Virus record (IMG/VR): IMGVR_UViG_3300035660_000002
Location: 1-64,000 of that record
Reading direction: 5' to 3' (one strand)
Length of the DNA: 64,000 nt
Source: a virus
Shown here in pieces: positions 43,715-52,484 of the stretch. Position numbers and translations under genes: made by a program. A model generated the notes under the pieces. The model was not told where the DNA came from. It made no database searches and was given only the letters and a program-made list of their open reading frames with translations. Each line of letters starts with the position of its first letter. The stretch's first letter is position 1.

Positions 43715-44618
43715 TAGTATCCTCCTCCACACGTTCTTGCCAAAACTTTTTCCAAAATTTTCTGTTATGCGCCATCTTGCCATGACATACTCTGCACAAA
43801 GATACTAAATTCTTCTCATCTATATGTTTTTTAATGTAATCCACATGATGCACTGATAGTTTTTCCCCAGCTTCTACCTCGGGCACGCCACACAATCTAC
43901 ACTTATATCCGTCCCTGTATCTTATCTGCTCTTTATGTGTCTTCGTCCATCCTAACGGATATGGCACAAATGATATACCGCCGTGCCAATTTCCATTCCT
44001 ATCTCCTCTTATATTTCTGCCAAGGTATTTGTGCAAAGGACAAAACTTATACCTATAGTCCTTAAGGGTTATTCCACAAAACAAACATTTACTGCCTTTT
44101 GCAACCCTACCATCAATGTAACTTCCACAATCCTTCCCATGTGAAATATGCTTCCTACGATCTATGCCCTTTGTTTCATCACTATATTTTTGTCTTAATG
44201 TTATTCCCTCAATACTGCTCCAAAATATAGTTGCTGATTCCTTTTTAGACCTTATCAAAATTTTGTATCTTAAGAGAGCCCGATAAATACTTGCTTCTGC
44301 CCTTCCAAACTCTTTTCCTATGCTATGTATGCTTCTACCTTTGCGCACATACTCTTGCATCAGCATTTCTTTATTCAGCACCTTGGCATATTTGCCTTTT
44401 ACAAAGGCCCACTCTCCGTTACAAGTCTCACATCTTGTAGCATGCCATTGTATTCGCTTACCACAATCAACACAACGATTGATCTTAAGCGTTCTTCCAT
44501 CAATGTATCGTGAGTTGTTCTTACCCTTCTGGGCACAAGATTTACATCGGACAGCCCCGGTTGCCTTAGAGTTCTTTCCCAGAGGCTTCCCGCAATCTTT
44601 ACATTTACCTCTGCCCAT
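43674..44618 (-). CDS. HNH homing endonuclease with zinc ribbons (314 aa)
   Basis: Three CxxC zinc ribbons in the first 70 residues (CKDCGKPLG, CKSCAQKG, CVDCGKRI, CETCNG), a helix-turn-helix near 85-110 (RSIHSIGKEFGRAEASIYRALL), another zinc finger, then the HNH core CRLCGVPEVEAG, VHHVDYIKKH and CRVCHGKMAHNRKFWK. AT-rich. Inserted directly in front of, and overlapping, the clamp-loader gene. Confidence 0.92.
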   Translation of the reverse strand: MGRGKCKDCGKPLGKNSKATGAVRCKSCAQKGKNNSRYIDGRTLKINRCVDCGKRIQWHATRCETCNGEWAFVKGKYAKVLNKEMLMQEYVRKGRSIHSIGKEFGRAEASIYRALLRYKILIRSKKESATIFWSSIEGITLRQKYSDETKGIDRRKHISHGKDCGSYIDGRVAKGSKCLFCGITLKDYRYKFCPLHKYLGRNIRGDRNGNWHGGISFVPYPLGWTKTHKEQIRYRDGYKCRLCGVPEVEAGEKLSVHHVDYIKKHIDEKNLVSLCRVCHGKMAHNRKFWKKFWQERVEEDTNGKRVRQFMGRKI

Positions 44619-44655
44619 AGATTTCCTCCATTACTGCTATCTGTGCCCAACCTCT

Positions 44656-44931
44656 TTAACGAATAGTCGGCCTCGTAGGCGCCGCCATGTTCTTAGGAGC
44701 AGTCCTTGCCCCGCCTGGGCCGCTTGTCTTCTTTTTCTTCGCAGGTTCGAGAGACACGAGTTGCTGCTCATCGATAGTGTCCTCTACCGTTTTGCCCTCA
44801 GATGTTCTTTTCCGTGACTGAACGACGTACCGAATACATCCATTGAGCCACTTTGTCTTCGCAACAATAACACCTTGAAACCCAGTTATTGTGTCCTTAA
44901 CCTTCTCTCCGACTTCAAACTTAAACTCCAT
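44656..44931 (-). CDS. small KOW/SH3-like phage protein (91 aa)
   Basis: N-terminus VGEKVKDTITGFQGVIVA is a recurrent small beta-barrel found in many phages. The basic, Pro/Ala-rich tail is disordered. Starts 2 nt after the next small gene's stop. Function unknown. Confidence 0.7.
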   Translation of the reverse strand: MEFKFEVGEKVKDTITGFQGVIVAKTKWLNGCIRYVVQSRKRTSEGKTVEDTIDEQQLVSLEPAKKKKTSGPGGARTAPKNMAAPTRPTIR

Positions 44932-44932
44932 A

Positions 44933-45103
44933 TCACCCTCCTCTTTGTTTACGACGCCTAATCACAATTTTCTTTATGATATGTTCCCCACTGTTCGCAT
45001 AACGGTATTCAATCTCACGTAGTGCTCCCACAAGAGTATCCCATTGTATCCAATCACCCTTCATTCCATTCATGTATGTAATCCGGTATTCAAACTTATT
45101 CAT
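44933..45103 (-). CDS. small basic protein (56 aa)
   Basis: ATG 45103 after AAAAGGAACA; 56 codons starting MNKFEYRITYMNGMKGDWI and ending in basic residues (RRRKQRGG). It fills the gap between the tRNA-like genes and the gene at 44656. Its good ribosome site and coupling to that gene support it. Confidence 0.6.
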   Translation of the reverse strand: MNKFEYRITYMNGMKGDWIQWDTLVGALREIEYRYANSGEHIIKKIVIRRRKQRGG

Positions 45104-45120
45104 TGTTCCTTTTCGGCCGC

Positions 45121-45197
45121 CGGGGTTGCAGGGATTCGAACCCTAACTCTTGCCTGCCTAGGTACAAGCATCGTGCTACCAACTACACCACAACCCC
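45121..45197 (-). tRNA. tRNA-like gene, anticodon arm irregular
   Basis: Acceptor GGGGTTG/CAACCCC (7 bp), D-arm GTGT AGTTGGTA GCAC and T-arm TAGGG TTCGAAT CCCTG are all canonical. The 26 nt between D- and T-arms do not give a proper 5-bp stem with 7-nt loop: TGCTT/AGGCA leaves a 6-nt loop. I therefore assign no amino acid. No CCA is encoded. Length 77. Possibly a tRNA with a small indel, or no longer used for decoding. Confidence 0.6.
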
Positions 45198-45209
45198 CGG
45201 TCGTTCTGA

Positions 45210-45295
45210 CAGGGTGGGCAGGATTTGAACCTGCATTCTGTGGTTTCTGTTTTTCTGTGCACAGCCGCAGCGTCAACCATTTGCGCCACCACCCT
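45210..45295 (-). tRNA. second tRNA-like gene with long, irregular anticodon/variable region
   Basis: Acceptor AGGGTGG/CCACCCT (7 bp), D-arm GCG/CGC with GG in the loop, and T-arm GCAGG TTCAAAT CCTGC are good. The 34 nt between D- and T-arms contain ACAGAA-type repeats and CTGTGCACAG but no standard anticodon stem. The length (86) would fit a long-variable-arm type (Leu, Ser, Tyr), yet no anticodon can be fixed. Lies just before the clamp gene in the genome, downstream of it in transcription. Confidence 0.55.
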
Positions 45296-45302
45296 AAAGT
45301 AT

Positions 45303-46004
45303 TTATTCCTGTCTCCACAATACGAATGTCAGATCCTTTTCCCTAATTACTACCGGCGCCCCGTCCCCCCGCAGCTCGATAGTAACCACATCGACTGCTT
45401 CCTTGCCTTTACCCTCACGCACTCCCTCGCATGCGGTGAATATCGCCTGCAACTCTTTCTTAGGCAACTTTATCTTTTCCGGCGCCTGTGCTGTCTTATC
45501 AATGAGCTTGGCGCGGTACTTATTCTCGTTCTCCCCGCCTACTCCGAAAGTGTTGCCCTCGAAGAATGCCACGGTCGCGTCCTTAAGCACCGACATGCCC
45601 TTCAGTATCTCTTTGACGACTTCGGCCGACATCTGGATCACGACCGGCTTCCCTGCCTTCTTCATCTTGTCCAGGATGTGCTCACCCTTTTCCGGCCTGT
45701 ATGCCGTGAATATCACGCTCGGATCCGCTGCCATGTATTCAAAGGACTGGTTGCCTGCCTTGACCGTCAGCACACCATCCTTTGCGTAAGATATCTTCGG
45801 CTCGTCCGCAAACCCAAGTATATCAAGAAGCATGCCCAGATTGAATATGCCTATCTCCTCTTTGAACACTTCGTCCTTCTCGCCGTCATACGACACAAGC
45901 AGCGTTTTGTTCGCGTCCTGCACTTCAAACTCGCCTTTCTTCCCCAGCTTGATCATCATGACCAAGCCGCCAAGGTTCGCCTTGCTAAGAACGTTTTTTA
46001 ACAT
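45303..46004 (-). CDS. gp45/PCNA-like sliding clamp (233 aa)
   Basis: Start at ATG 46004 (MLKNVLSKANLGG) with AAAGGAGGG. Length equals T4 gp45 (228 aa). The middle strand-turn pattern IFNLGMLLDILGF and ITxELRGDGAPVVIREKDLTF-like last strands fit the clamp fold; it has no other motif. A clamp loader is encoded 2 kb downstream. A second, DnaN-like clamp lies at 46962-47993, so this one may serve polymerase or late transcription. Fold-based assignment, not certain. Confidence 0.6.
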   Translation of the reverse strand: MLKNVLSKANLGGLVMMIKLGKKGEFEVQDANKTLLVSYDGEKDEVFKEEIGIFNLGMLLDILGFADEPKISYAKDGVLTVKAGNQSFEYMAADPSVIFTAYRPEKGEHILDKMKKAGKPVVIQMSAEVVKEILKGMSVLKDATVAFFEGNTFGVGGENENKYRAKLIDKTAQAPEKIKLPKKELQAIFTACEGVREGKGKEAVDVVTIELRGDGAPVVIREKDLTFVLWRQE

Positions 46005-46257
46005 CACTACCCTCCTTTGGTTTTTCCTCTGTCCTGTAGCTCTTGTTATCTAAAGACATCCGCGATCCGCCGTCCGTGAACATAGCATATCCCGCAGGGC
46101 TCTTTGCCACCACAGCACGATACTCTTCTTTGTACTTTATAAAAGTCTCCTCTGCAAATTCCAGGTCCTCTCTTGTCGGCACCCAATCCGTCAGTTGGTA
46201 AGGAAACCCTTTGATCTTCGAGTCCTCTCTCGGAATTCCAATCTCTTTTATCATCAT
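45985..46257 (-). CDS. hypothetical protein (90 aa)
   Basis: Start ATG 46257 overlapping the GroES stop. Contains KIKGFPYQLTDWVPTRED and MFTDGGSRMSLDNK. The C-terminus is charged. It overlaps the clamp start by 20 bases. Function unknown. Confidence 0.6.
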   Translation of the reverse strand: MMIKEIGIPREDSKIKGFPYQLTDWVPTREDLEFAEETFIKYKEEYRAVVAKSPAGYAMFTDGGSRMSLDNKSYRTEEKPKEGSDVKKRS

Positions 46258-46553
46258 CTTGCCCCTTCCTTTAATATAGCCACTACATGATTGTTCTCTA
46301 TTATTAAGTAGTTCTCGCCGTCTACCTCGACCGGCACGCCTGCTCTTTTTCCGTATAACACACACTCTCCTACCTTCGCACAGACTGCGTGCCTCTTACC
46401 GTTCTTCATCAAGCATCCTGCGCCTGTTTGCATCACCCGACCCTTGTTGGTCTTTTCCTGGAACATGTCCGGTATTATAATACCGCCCTCGGTCTTATCT
46501 ACCATCGCCTCTTCCTTAATCAACAGGCGCGGTCCTAACAGCTTTAGTGGCAT
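46254..46553 (-). CDS. GroES-type co-chaperonin (99 aa)
   Basis: Standard GroES size and order: PLKLLGPRLLIKEEAMVDK, mobile-loop region TEGGIIIPDMFQEK, GRVMQTGAG, GECVLYGKRAGVPVEVDG, and last strand YLIIENNHVVAIL. It would cap host GroEL, as T4 gp31 does for gp23 folding. A second GroES-like gene is at 25521-26009. Start at ATG 46553 inside the upstream gene. Confidence 0.9.
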   Translation of the reverse strand: MPLKLLGPRLLIKEEAMVDKTEGGIIIPDMFQEKTNKGRVMQTGAGCLMKNGKRHAVCAKVGECVLYGKRAGVPVEVDGENYLIIENNHVVAILKEGAR

Positions 46554-46968
46554 TTCTTTTCCCTTTCGGAGTGACTTTAGATTCACATGGTTCACACAAT
46601 CCCGGCCCGTACTTCTTCCCGTTCGCTACCCATTTAGGACAATCCTCGAGAAAGCACGGCACGATCCTGTTCCCGTATGTGATATGGTTATTTGACATGA
46701 TTGCGTCGACTATAAATCCTTTACCAATCACGCCTCGTTCTTTCAGCTTCGCTACACAAAATCCGGCATGACCGTCATTATTTCCGCTGATCTCCTCCTG
46801 CGCCACCCAGTCCTCGACCTCTTTACGATCGTGATTCTTACGCCACGTTCTCATATCCCATAGATCGAGAGATGTCCTAAGGTAGTTCAGGCAGTATTCA
46901 TTCGTATACTTCTCTTCTTCAAGTTGCTTCGTTGACTTCTTGAATAAATCCTGTTGCTCTGCTACCAC
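46516..46968 (-). CDS. hypothetical protein with C-terminal Cys sites (150 aa)
   Basis: GTG start at 46968 inside the DnaN-like gene's stop region, behind AAGGAG. Helical N-terminus (KQLEEEKYTNEYCLNYL). C-terminal CFLEDCPKW and LCEPCES suggest a zinc or iron-sulfur site. Function unknown. Confidence 0.6.
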   Translation of the reverse strand: MVAEQQDLFKKSTKQLEEEKYTNEYCLNYLRTSLDLWDMRTWRKNHDRKEVEDWVAQEEISGNNDGHAGFCVAKLKERGVIGKGFIVDAIMSNNHITYGNRIVPCFLEDCPKWVANGKKYGPGLCEPCESKVTPKGKRNATKAVRTAPVD

Positions 46969-47993
46969 GCCTGACTCCTTGTGGTGAAGTACCCACGCTC
47001 TGTAGTTGCATCCCTGTACAAAAACATAACCACATTATTTCCAAATAACTTGGCCACGTCCGATAAGTAATCTATATGGTACTGTGCTATGTACTCTTTG
47101 CCCTCATCCCGGTTCATGCACATCGTGATCAAGCACGGGTGAAGGATTGTTCCCTTAAACTGTATGTCCTCCTTAAAAGTCTTTTTGACAGAGACGGAAC
47201 TATAAACACCTTTCCCAAGCACCATCTTGTCGGGATATATTTCAACGGCCACTGTTTCCGGCTCGTACTTGCTTTTGTTCTCAAACTGTTTCAGGTACTT
47301 AACCGCATCCGTCAGACCGAAAATTTCATACTTGGCGCCGGTCTGCTGCTCCACAAGAAACTTATCCGTGTTCGGATACAGGCTCGCTTCCTCACATTTC
47401 ACCGAAAGCTCAAAGTTCCCCACACGGATGAACGCCGTGGTCTTATATACCGATATCTGTGCCATCATTGCGTTTTCCTCGGCGCGCATCATGCTGTCTA
47501 TAACGGCCACGCTGGCAGGTGTTACCACAACGATCGCCTTGCCCGTCTTTTCAACTTCTGCGATCAGCTCTATTGACTCTCTGTACAGCCTCTTCCCGTC
47601 TGTTGATATGACAACAATCCCGTTCTTATTCCATGACCACAGCATCCCTCGCAGAGTATACCTATCTGTTCCCCGAAATGTGAACATGACGGCACGATGC
47701 AACATGTCGCTCAGCACCTTCTTGTGCATCACCTTCGACATCAGTAGCTCTTTCCCGGGGCGTACTGCGCTCGGGAATTCCTCCGGCTTGAAAGTCGTAT
47801 CTACCAGTACCGTCTTCTTCGCCTCGAGGACGCCTTCAGAACTTTCAGGAAACGGTTTTCCGTAATACACAAGTTGCCTGTCCAAGTCGGTCTTCCTGGC
47901 GCACTTGTCGTCTACATAGATGTTTTTCAGTATCGGAAGCGCTTTGCTTTCTACTTTGAAACTATTGAATACGTCCAGCACCTTCTGGTTCAT
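46962..47993 (-). CDS. DnaN-like beta sliding clamp (343 aa)
   Basis: Start at ATG 47993 (MNQKVLDVFN) after AAGGAG. Residues ~90-130 (MLHRAVMFTFRGTDRYTLRG, then GIVVISTDGKRLYRES) reproduce the bacterial beta-clamp block with ATDGHRL. LSVKCEEASLYPNTDKFL and YLSDVAKLFGNNVVMFLY match the later domains. Length fits the ~366-aa three-domain clamp. It would ring DNA and hold a polymerase. Confidence 0.7.
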   Translation of the reverse strand: MNQKVLDVFNSFKVESKALPILKNIYVDDKCARKTDLDRQLVYYGKPFPESSEGVLEAKKTVLVDTTFKPEEFPSAVRPGKELLMSKVMHKKVLSDMLHRAVMFTFRGTDRYTLRGMLWSWNKNGIVVISTDGKRLYRESIELIAEVEKTGKAIVVVTPASVAVIDSMMRAEENAMMAQISVYKTTAFIRVGNFELSVKCEEASLYPNTDKFLVEQQTGAKYEIFGLTDAVKYLKQFENKSKYEPETVAVEIYPDKMVLGKGVYSSVSVKKTFKEDIQFKGTILHPCLITMCMNRDEGKEYIAQYHIDYLSDVAKLFGNNVVMFLYRDATTERGYFTTRSQAW

Positions 47994-48013
47994 ACACACT
48001 CCTTTCCCCTCAC

Positions 48014-48825
48014 CTATACAGATACATTTTTCTTTGTTTTGTCCACAAGTTTACTTATAAAGTGCTCTTTCCAATGCTCTCTGTTGAAGTTAACCCGGGA
48101 GTTACACGCTTTGCATAAAGAATTCAAGTTATTCTTATCACAATTTTTCTTATCATAGTCTATGTGATGCACGTGCAAAGGTATGCCATACACTATCAAA
48201 TGCTCTTCTTCAGTCATACCACAACATTGACAAGTATGTTCATCACGTTTCCGTATCTCCCCCTTCAGCACATCATTAAATTCAAAAGGATAGGGCTCAT
48301 TAGAAACACCACCACGCCACCGATGACTCTTCGGTCCCTTCTGAGCTTCGCTCATCTTTTTAATAGATTCAGTCGAAAACTTTCTTCCTTTAAGTGCTTT
48401 ACTTATTAACTGCCTACTTTCCTCTGTATGATGTTTTCCAAGAAAGTTTGTATTTCCTATAACTCCTGCCCTGATCTTATCCTTCTCCTCCTCGGTACGG
48501 TGCCTTCCTAAAACATATTTTTGTTTAGACATGCGATTCCGAAGTTCTATGAGGCACCCCGCAGAGAGCTTATGTTTTGTTCCCAAACCAACGCCTGGTC
48601 TTTTTCTTCCCCTCAACTTAACTTATCGCCTATCTTTCTTTTATGTTCCTCAGACATCTTCTTTCCTGTCATTCGAGGAGAGTAGTAATCAAGCTTTCTA
48701 CCCTTGTTCCAAGGAACTTGCCCCTTCTTAAATTCCCCTTCTACGCATCTACGAACACCTTTTTGAAATTTTCCTTTGATCCTGCTCTTATGCCAGGCAG
48801 TCCTGACATATACACCTCTAGGCAT
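48014..48825 (-). pseudogene. HNH homing endonuclease broken by a 5-bp tandem duplication
   Basis: The first part (48613-48825) runs MPRGVYVRTAWHKSRIKG to IGDKLS and stop. The rest (48014-48616), in another frame, runs RGRKRPGVGLGTKH through NUMOD3 repeats to an HNH core (CQCCGMTEEEH, VHHIDYDKKN, CKACNSRVN). At the junction AAGTT occurs twice in tandem (48615-48624). Removing one copy joins the frames as IGDKLRGRKRPG. A duplication thus inactivated the gene. It overlaps the end of the helicase gene. Confidence 0.85.
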
Positions 48826-50341
48826 GATCTTCCCCTATCTTGTGATCCACTATCTCCACATCAAAACCTTCACTTGTGTAAATACGATACCGCTCCTTCG
48901 AGTGCTTTTCGAGGTATTTATTATCCAAATCGTAAAAATCCAGTACCTCAACCCTATTCACACCTTTTTTTCTACGAAGGCCCCTACCTATTCTCTGTAG
49001 TATCTGCCTTTTGGACTTCCTGCCCCCGGCAAGAACTAAAACCTCTATGGCCTGTATATCAATTCCTTCATCTACAATTGATGTAGACACCAATATACGC
49101 AACTCGCCTTCCTTAAAAGCCAACAGACTTCCTCTACGAGTCACGCTTTGCCCATGGATAAAGTCCATCTTGTTTTTCTCGCGCTCCCACATGAGATCCA
49201 TAATCATCCTGCCATGAGCGAGGTAGTCCACCACGATCAGTGTCTGCTTGTTCCTGTACTTTCCGCAAACTATATTCACTATGGCGCTGTTACGATCCAC
49301 GTTGTTAACTATATGTTTTTTCATCACAACGATGAACACTCTCTTGTACACCTCTTCCCTTTCCTGTCGGATAGAGTGGTACTTGATCCCTTGCAGCGCA
49401 TCCTCCTCACGTATTCCCTGAACAATGGCAGGGTAGTCAATCTCATGTGGAAATTTCACCATCTTGATTTTTGGCTCTGCGGATACACCCATATCGATCA
49501 ATTCCTTGTTACTTATTTCAAACTTAACATCTCCAATGTACTGTCTGGCCAACCATCCCTCATAAGTATCTTCATCATAAATAGTCCCACTAAATCCAAA
49601 CCTGTACACCGCCTTCGATCTACAGAACGCTGCTTGGTGCGTATTTGCCACGAGATGATGACACTCGTCGACCATCAACACCTTGCTTCTGTTAAACATT
49701 TCCTTCACTACCGGATTAGTATCTATCCGAGTCATCAACGTCATCACCATGACTATGTTCACATAGGGGTCTATATTTACCTCCTCCGCTGTTACATATC
49801 CAACGGAGATTCCTGTCATGCCCACAATCATCATCTTAAGTTGCTGGAGCAGTTCTACCCTGTGCACTATGATGACAACCTTCTCCTGCCTCAAAAGCTT
49901 CGCTAATGCCGCAATTACTACAGACTTCCCGGCATTCGTGGCCGCCTGTATCAAGCAGTTCTTGTATTCAAATGCGACCAGCAATGCCTCCTTCTGGTAC
50001 ATCCTCTGTTCCAGTACCTTTCCTGTGGGCTTGTATTCCGAATCTATCGCGTATAATTCCGGAACACGGAATTGTATCGGCGCGTATGTTCTTTCATCTA
50101 TCAGCTTAGTACCCGGCCACTGCGTCATTACCCTGTTCAAAAATCCTATCGGGAACGAATCTGTCATCCTGTTATAAAAGCACTTCTTGCCGTCCCACAT
50201 GTGTGATCGGTACTTGTTGGTGTACTGCGCCCCCGGGACTTTTATGGTGAGAAACTTCCTGAGTTCCTGCATCTCGAACATAGTATCGAACTGGCAGAAT
50301 ATTAAGGATGGGTTATCATTAGTGATGTGCAGTCTGATCAT
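48818..50341 (-). CDS. uvsW: UvsW-like SF2 DNA helicase (507 aa)
   Basis: Start placed at ATG 50341 (MIRLHITNDNPSLIF). Walker A ATNAGKS, DECH box VLMVDECHH, motif III FGFSGTI, motif V ILVSTSIVDEGID, motif VI QRIGRGLRRKKG. The N-terminal domain (HMWDGKKCFY) resembles UvsW. It branch-migrates and rewinds replication and recombination intermediates. An HNH gene overlaps its stop. Confidence 0.88.
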   Translation of the reverse strand: MIRLHITNDNPSLIFCQFDTMFEMQELRKFLTIKVPGAQYTNKYRSHMWDGKKCFYNRMTDSFPIGFLNRVMTQWPGTKLIDERTYAPIQFRVPELYAIDSEYKPTGKVLEQRMYQKEALLVAFEYKNCLIQAATNAGKSVVIAALAKLLRQEKVVIIVHRVELLQQLKMMIVGMTGISVGYVTAEEVNIDPYVNIVMVMTLMTRIDTNPVVKEMFNRSKVLMVDECHHLVANTHQAAFCRSKAVYRFGFSGTIYDEDTYEGWLARQYIGDVKFEISNKELIDMGVSAEPKIKMVKFPHEIDYPAIVQGIREEDALQGIKYHSIRQEREEVYKRVFIVVMKKHIVNNVDRNSAIVNIVCGKYRNKQTLIVVDYLAHGRMIMDLMWEREKNKMDFIHGQSVTRRGSLLAFKEGELRILVSTSIVDEGIDIQAIEVLVLAGGRKSKRQILQRIGRGLRRKKGVNRVEVLDFYDLDNKYLEKHSKERYRIYTSEGFDVEIVDHKIGEDHA

Positions 50342-50363
50342 TTGTACGCCACCGCAAACTTCT

Positions 50364-50597
50364 TCATTCAAAAAATCTCCCAAACTCCACCGTTCCTCTT
50401 ATTATATAAAACACTTCGCCTTGCAGGTCATCCTTGATGCCTATCCATCCTTTTTCAGTATATATGTGAATCGCATTATAAGTTATCGCGTCCTCTTTTG
50501 AATTTCCAATACCATAATCTCCTACTATAGGATCCCTGTCCAACAGCTGCCATATATGGCAACCGTTCCTGTACCATCCCTGCACCGGCCTTATCAT
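50364..50597 (-). CDS. hypothetical protein (77 aa)
   Basis: Start at ATG 50597 (MIRPVQGWYRNG) after AAGGAG, which overlaps the TAA of the HNH gene (TAAGGAG). A longer frame with a hydrophobic N-terminus would have to begin inside the HNH gene, and the HNH insertion may have changed the original start. Globular sequence (HIYTEKGWIGIKDDLQG). Function unknown. Confidence 0.55.
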   Translation of the reverse strand: MIRPVQGWYRNGCHIWQLLDRDPIVGDYGIGNSKEDAITYNAIHIYTEKGWIGIKDDLQGEVFYIIRGTVEFGRFFE

Positions 50598-50610
50598 GAC
50601 ATCCTGCTCC

Positions 50611-51330
50611 TTACATCTTGTACACATTACTAATAAGAAAACCAGAACCAATACGTCTTTGAGCCGTCTTTTCCTCAAAGTGCTTTTTCCAAAAATCTCT
50701 GTCGAAGTTTGTTCTCCGATGACAGTGCCCGCACAAGCTTACCAAGTTATTTATATGCACATTTCTTTTATTATAGTCTATATGATGAATATCCAACTTT
50801 CTAAGGCACTCTGATTCCGGAGTTCCGCACTCCACGCACTGAAATCCATCTCGCCATCGCACTTCACGCTTAAGCGCTCGGGTCCATTTTTCAGAGTATT
50901 TCTCAAAAGATTTACCATTTTGCCAGTTCGAGCTCTTGGCGCCCACCTGTCCAAAGGAAGTTAATCCACTTCTTACCCTAAATTTAGAATTACAAGATAA
51001 GCATCTCTTTGAGAATCTATGCCGAAGTTGCTTGCCACAGTCCATGCAATGCGCAACCTCCCCCTTCCAGTTCCTATTTTTACATCCAGTCTCCTTCTTC
51101 AGCATAGTACTTATTATTTTCCTGTGTTTCCATGACAATTTTTTTCCTCTCTCTGTGATACCGTAGCACTTTCGGCATCTTTTTATATGTGTATGCCTAC
51201 CAATCTCTACACCACAATCAATACATAATTTAATCTTCCTGTGCGCCTTTCTATAAAGCGTATAACATTTCCAACATCTTTTTGCGTTCCTATTCGCAGT
51301 TCCTTTCCCACAATCAACACAGCTATGCAT
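50611..51330 (-). CDS. HNH homing endonuclease with zinc ribbons (239 aa)
   Basis: Begins MHSCVDCGKGTANRNAKRC; three zinc ribbons, then HNH core CVECGTPESECLRK, IHHIDYNKRNVHINN and CGHCHRRTNFDRDFWKKH. AT-rich. Starts 2 nt after the primase stop and ends next to the helicase operon, so it has been inserted between two replication genes. Confidence 0.92.
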   Translation of the reverse strand: MHSCVDCGKGTANRNAKRCWKCYTLYRKAHRKIKLCIDCGVEIGRHTHIKRCRKCYGITERGKKLSWKHRKIISTMLKKETGCKNRNWKGEVAHCMDCGKQLRHRFSKRCLSCNSKFRVRSGLTSFGQVGAKSSNWQNGKSFEKYSEKWTRALKREVRWRDGFQCVECGTPESECLRKLDIHHIDYNKRNVHINNLVSLCGHCHRRTNFDRDFWKKHFEEKTAQRRIGSGFLISNVYKM

Positions 51331-51332
51331 AA

Positions 51333-52235
51333 TTACGCCTTCATAAGTTTTGCTTTGATATACCCAGAAAATCCATGGTACCCTGACGCCATTCCCTTTT
51401 CTGCCACGTCTTTTTCAGGCAAGTATACCGCATCGACCATGCCATAACCTAACTCTTTTTCAAGAAAGTCCGCATACTTTTGCTGCTTGCTAATCATGTC
51501 ACTATCCAGTACAAGACATACCTTTCTTTTCATAAATCTAAGATACGATACCACATTCTCGTACAATCCGCTGCCCAATAAAATAACTACACTATACCCA
51601 TCCTTGTTCACACGAATTGCGTCAAAAACACCTTCAACAACCATTACAGGCTCGGACCGAATACCTTTGTACATTATTATTCTATCAGATTTAACAGAAG
51701 AGCAACCCAGGTACTTCGGCTTTACGCCCTTGTAGATAGTCCGCGCTGTCCAGAATATAAGGTTGCCCACCGAATTCCTGAAAGGAAACAATACGCGCTG
51801 CATCTCGATCCTTTTCCCTTCAGGTGACATCTGGTACTCGCACCACATGATCTCATATATCTTTATATCTTCCTCTGTGATCCCCCGGCTGCTCAAGTAT
51901 CCAATCACCTTATCTTTAATCTTGCACTGCTCGATCGGTATCGTTCCTGCCGGAAGACGCAGCTCCCCTACAAGTTCCTCCCGGCTGTGGATATTCTTTC
52001 GCGTTGTCTTTGGTAGTTCGCCTATAAATTGAATATCCAAAATCCATAGCAGATACTGCAGAGAAACGCCTTTTCCGCAAACCCAACAATGTCCGAGAAT
52101 CTTTGATGTGTTAAATTCAAAATTCCATTTTGCGTTACCACAAAAAGGACAGTCCTTAAATACCAGTTCTGCCCCCCGGGTCCTGTACGCCCCCAGCTTG
52201 CCCTTAACCTGATCAATCAATGCTTCGAGTTGCAT
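51333..52235 (-). CDS. DnaG-like primase (300 aa)
   Basis: N-terminal zinc finger CPFCG...CWVCG (residues ~29-54). TOPRIM domain follows: VVEGVFDAIRV near 205 and LVLDSDMISKQQ near 248. Shorter than bacterial DnaG, as usual for phage primases. Makes RNA primers for lagging-strand synthesis together with the helicase at 59689. ATG after GGAG. Confidence 0.87.
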   Translation of the reverse strand: MQLEALIDQVKGKLGAYRTRGAELVFKDCPFCGNAKWNFEFNTSKILGHCWVCGKGVSLQYLLWILDIQFIGELPKTTRKNIHSREELVGELRLPAGTIPIEQCKIKDKVIGYLSSRGITEEDIKIYEIMWCEYQMSPEGKRIEMQRVLFPFRNSVGNLIFWTARTIYKGVKPKYLGCSSVKSDRIIMYKGIRSEPVMVVEGVFDAIRVNKDGYSVVILLGSGLYENVVSYLRFMKRKVCLVLDSDMISKQQKYADFLEKELGYGMVDAVYLPEKDVAEKGMASGYHGFSGYIKAKLMKA

Positions 52236-52238
52236 GAC

Positions 52239-52481
52239 TCACTCCAATCCAAGGTGCTTGTCACAAACCCATCCTTCGTCGCGTACATGCATCATATGCT
52301 TGTGCTGCCGAACCTTAGAACATCGAGCACACCTGCTATATTCGTCCGGATGCAGGGGCATTTGCCCTTCACATCCCCAATCATAGATATGCTCAAAGTT
52401 CGTCAACACAGCATACCCGACAGCAAATAGCAGTATAACGATAATTCCGGCACTCATGATCTCTAGACTTATTGCTCTCAC
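52239..52481 (-). CDS. membrane protein with Cys/His tail (80 aa)
   Basis: GTG start after GCAGGGG; an alternative ATG is at 52457. One transmembrane helix (IMSAGIIVILLFAVGYAV). Tail CSKVRQHKHMMH and CDKHLGLE with CxxC/His suggests metal binding. Function unknown. Confidence 0.55.
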   Translation of the reverse strand: MRAISLEIMSAGIIVILLFAVGYAVLTNFEHIYDWGCEGQMPLHPDEYSRCARCSKVRQHKHMMHVRDEGWVCDKHLGLE

Positions 52482-52484
52482 AAG

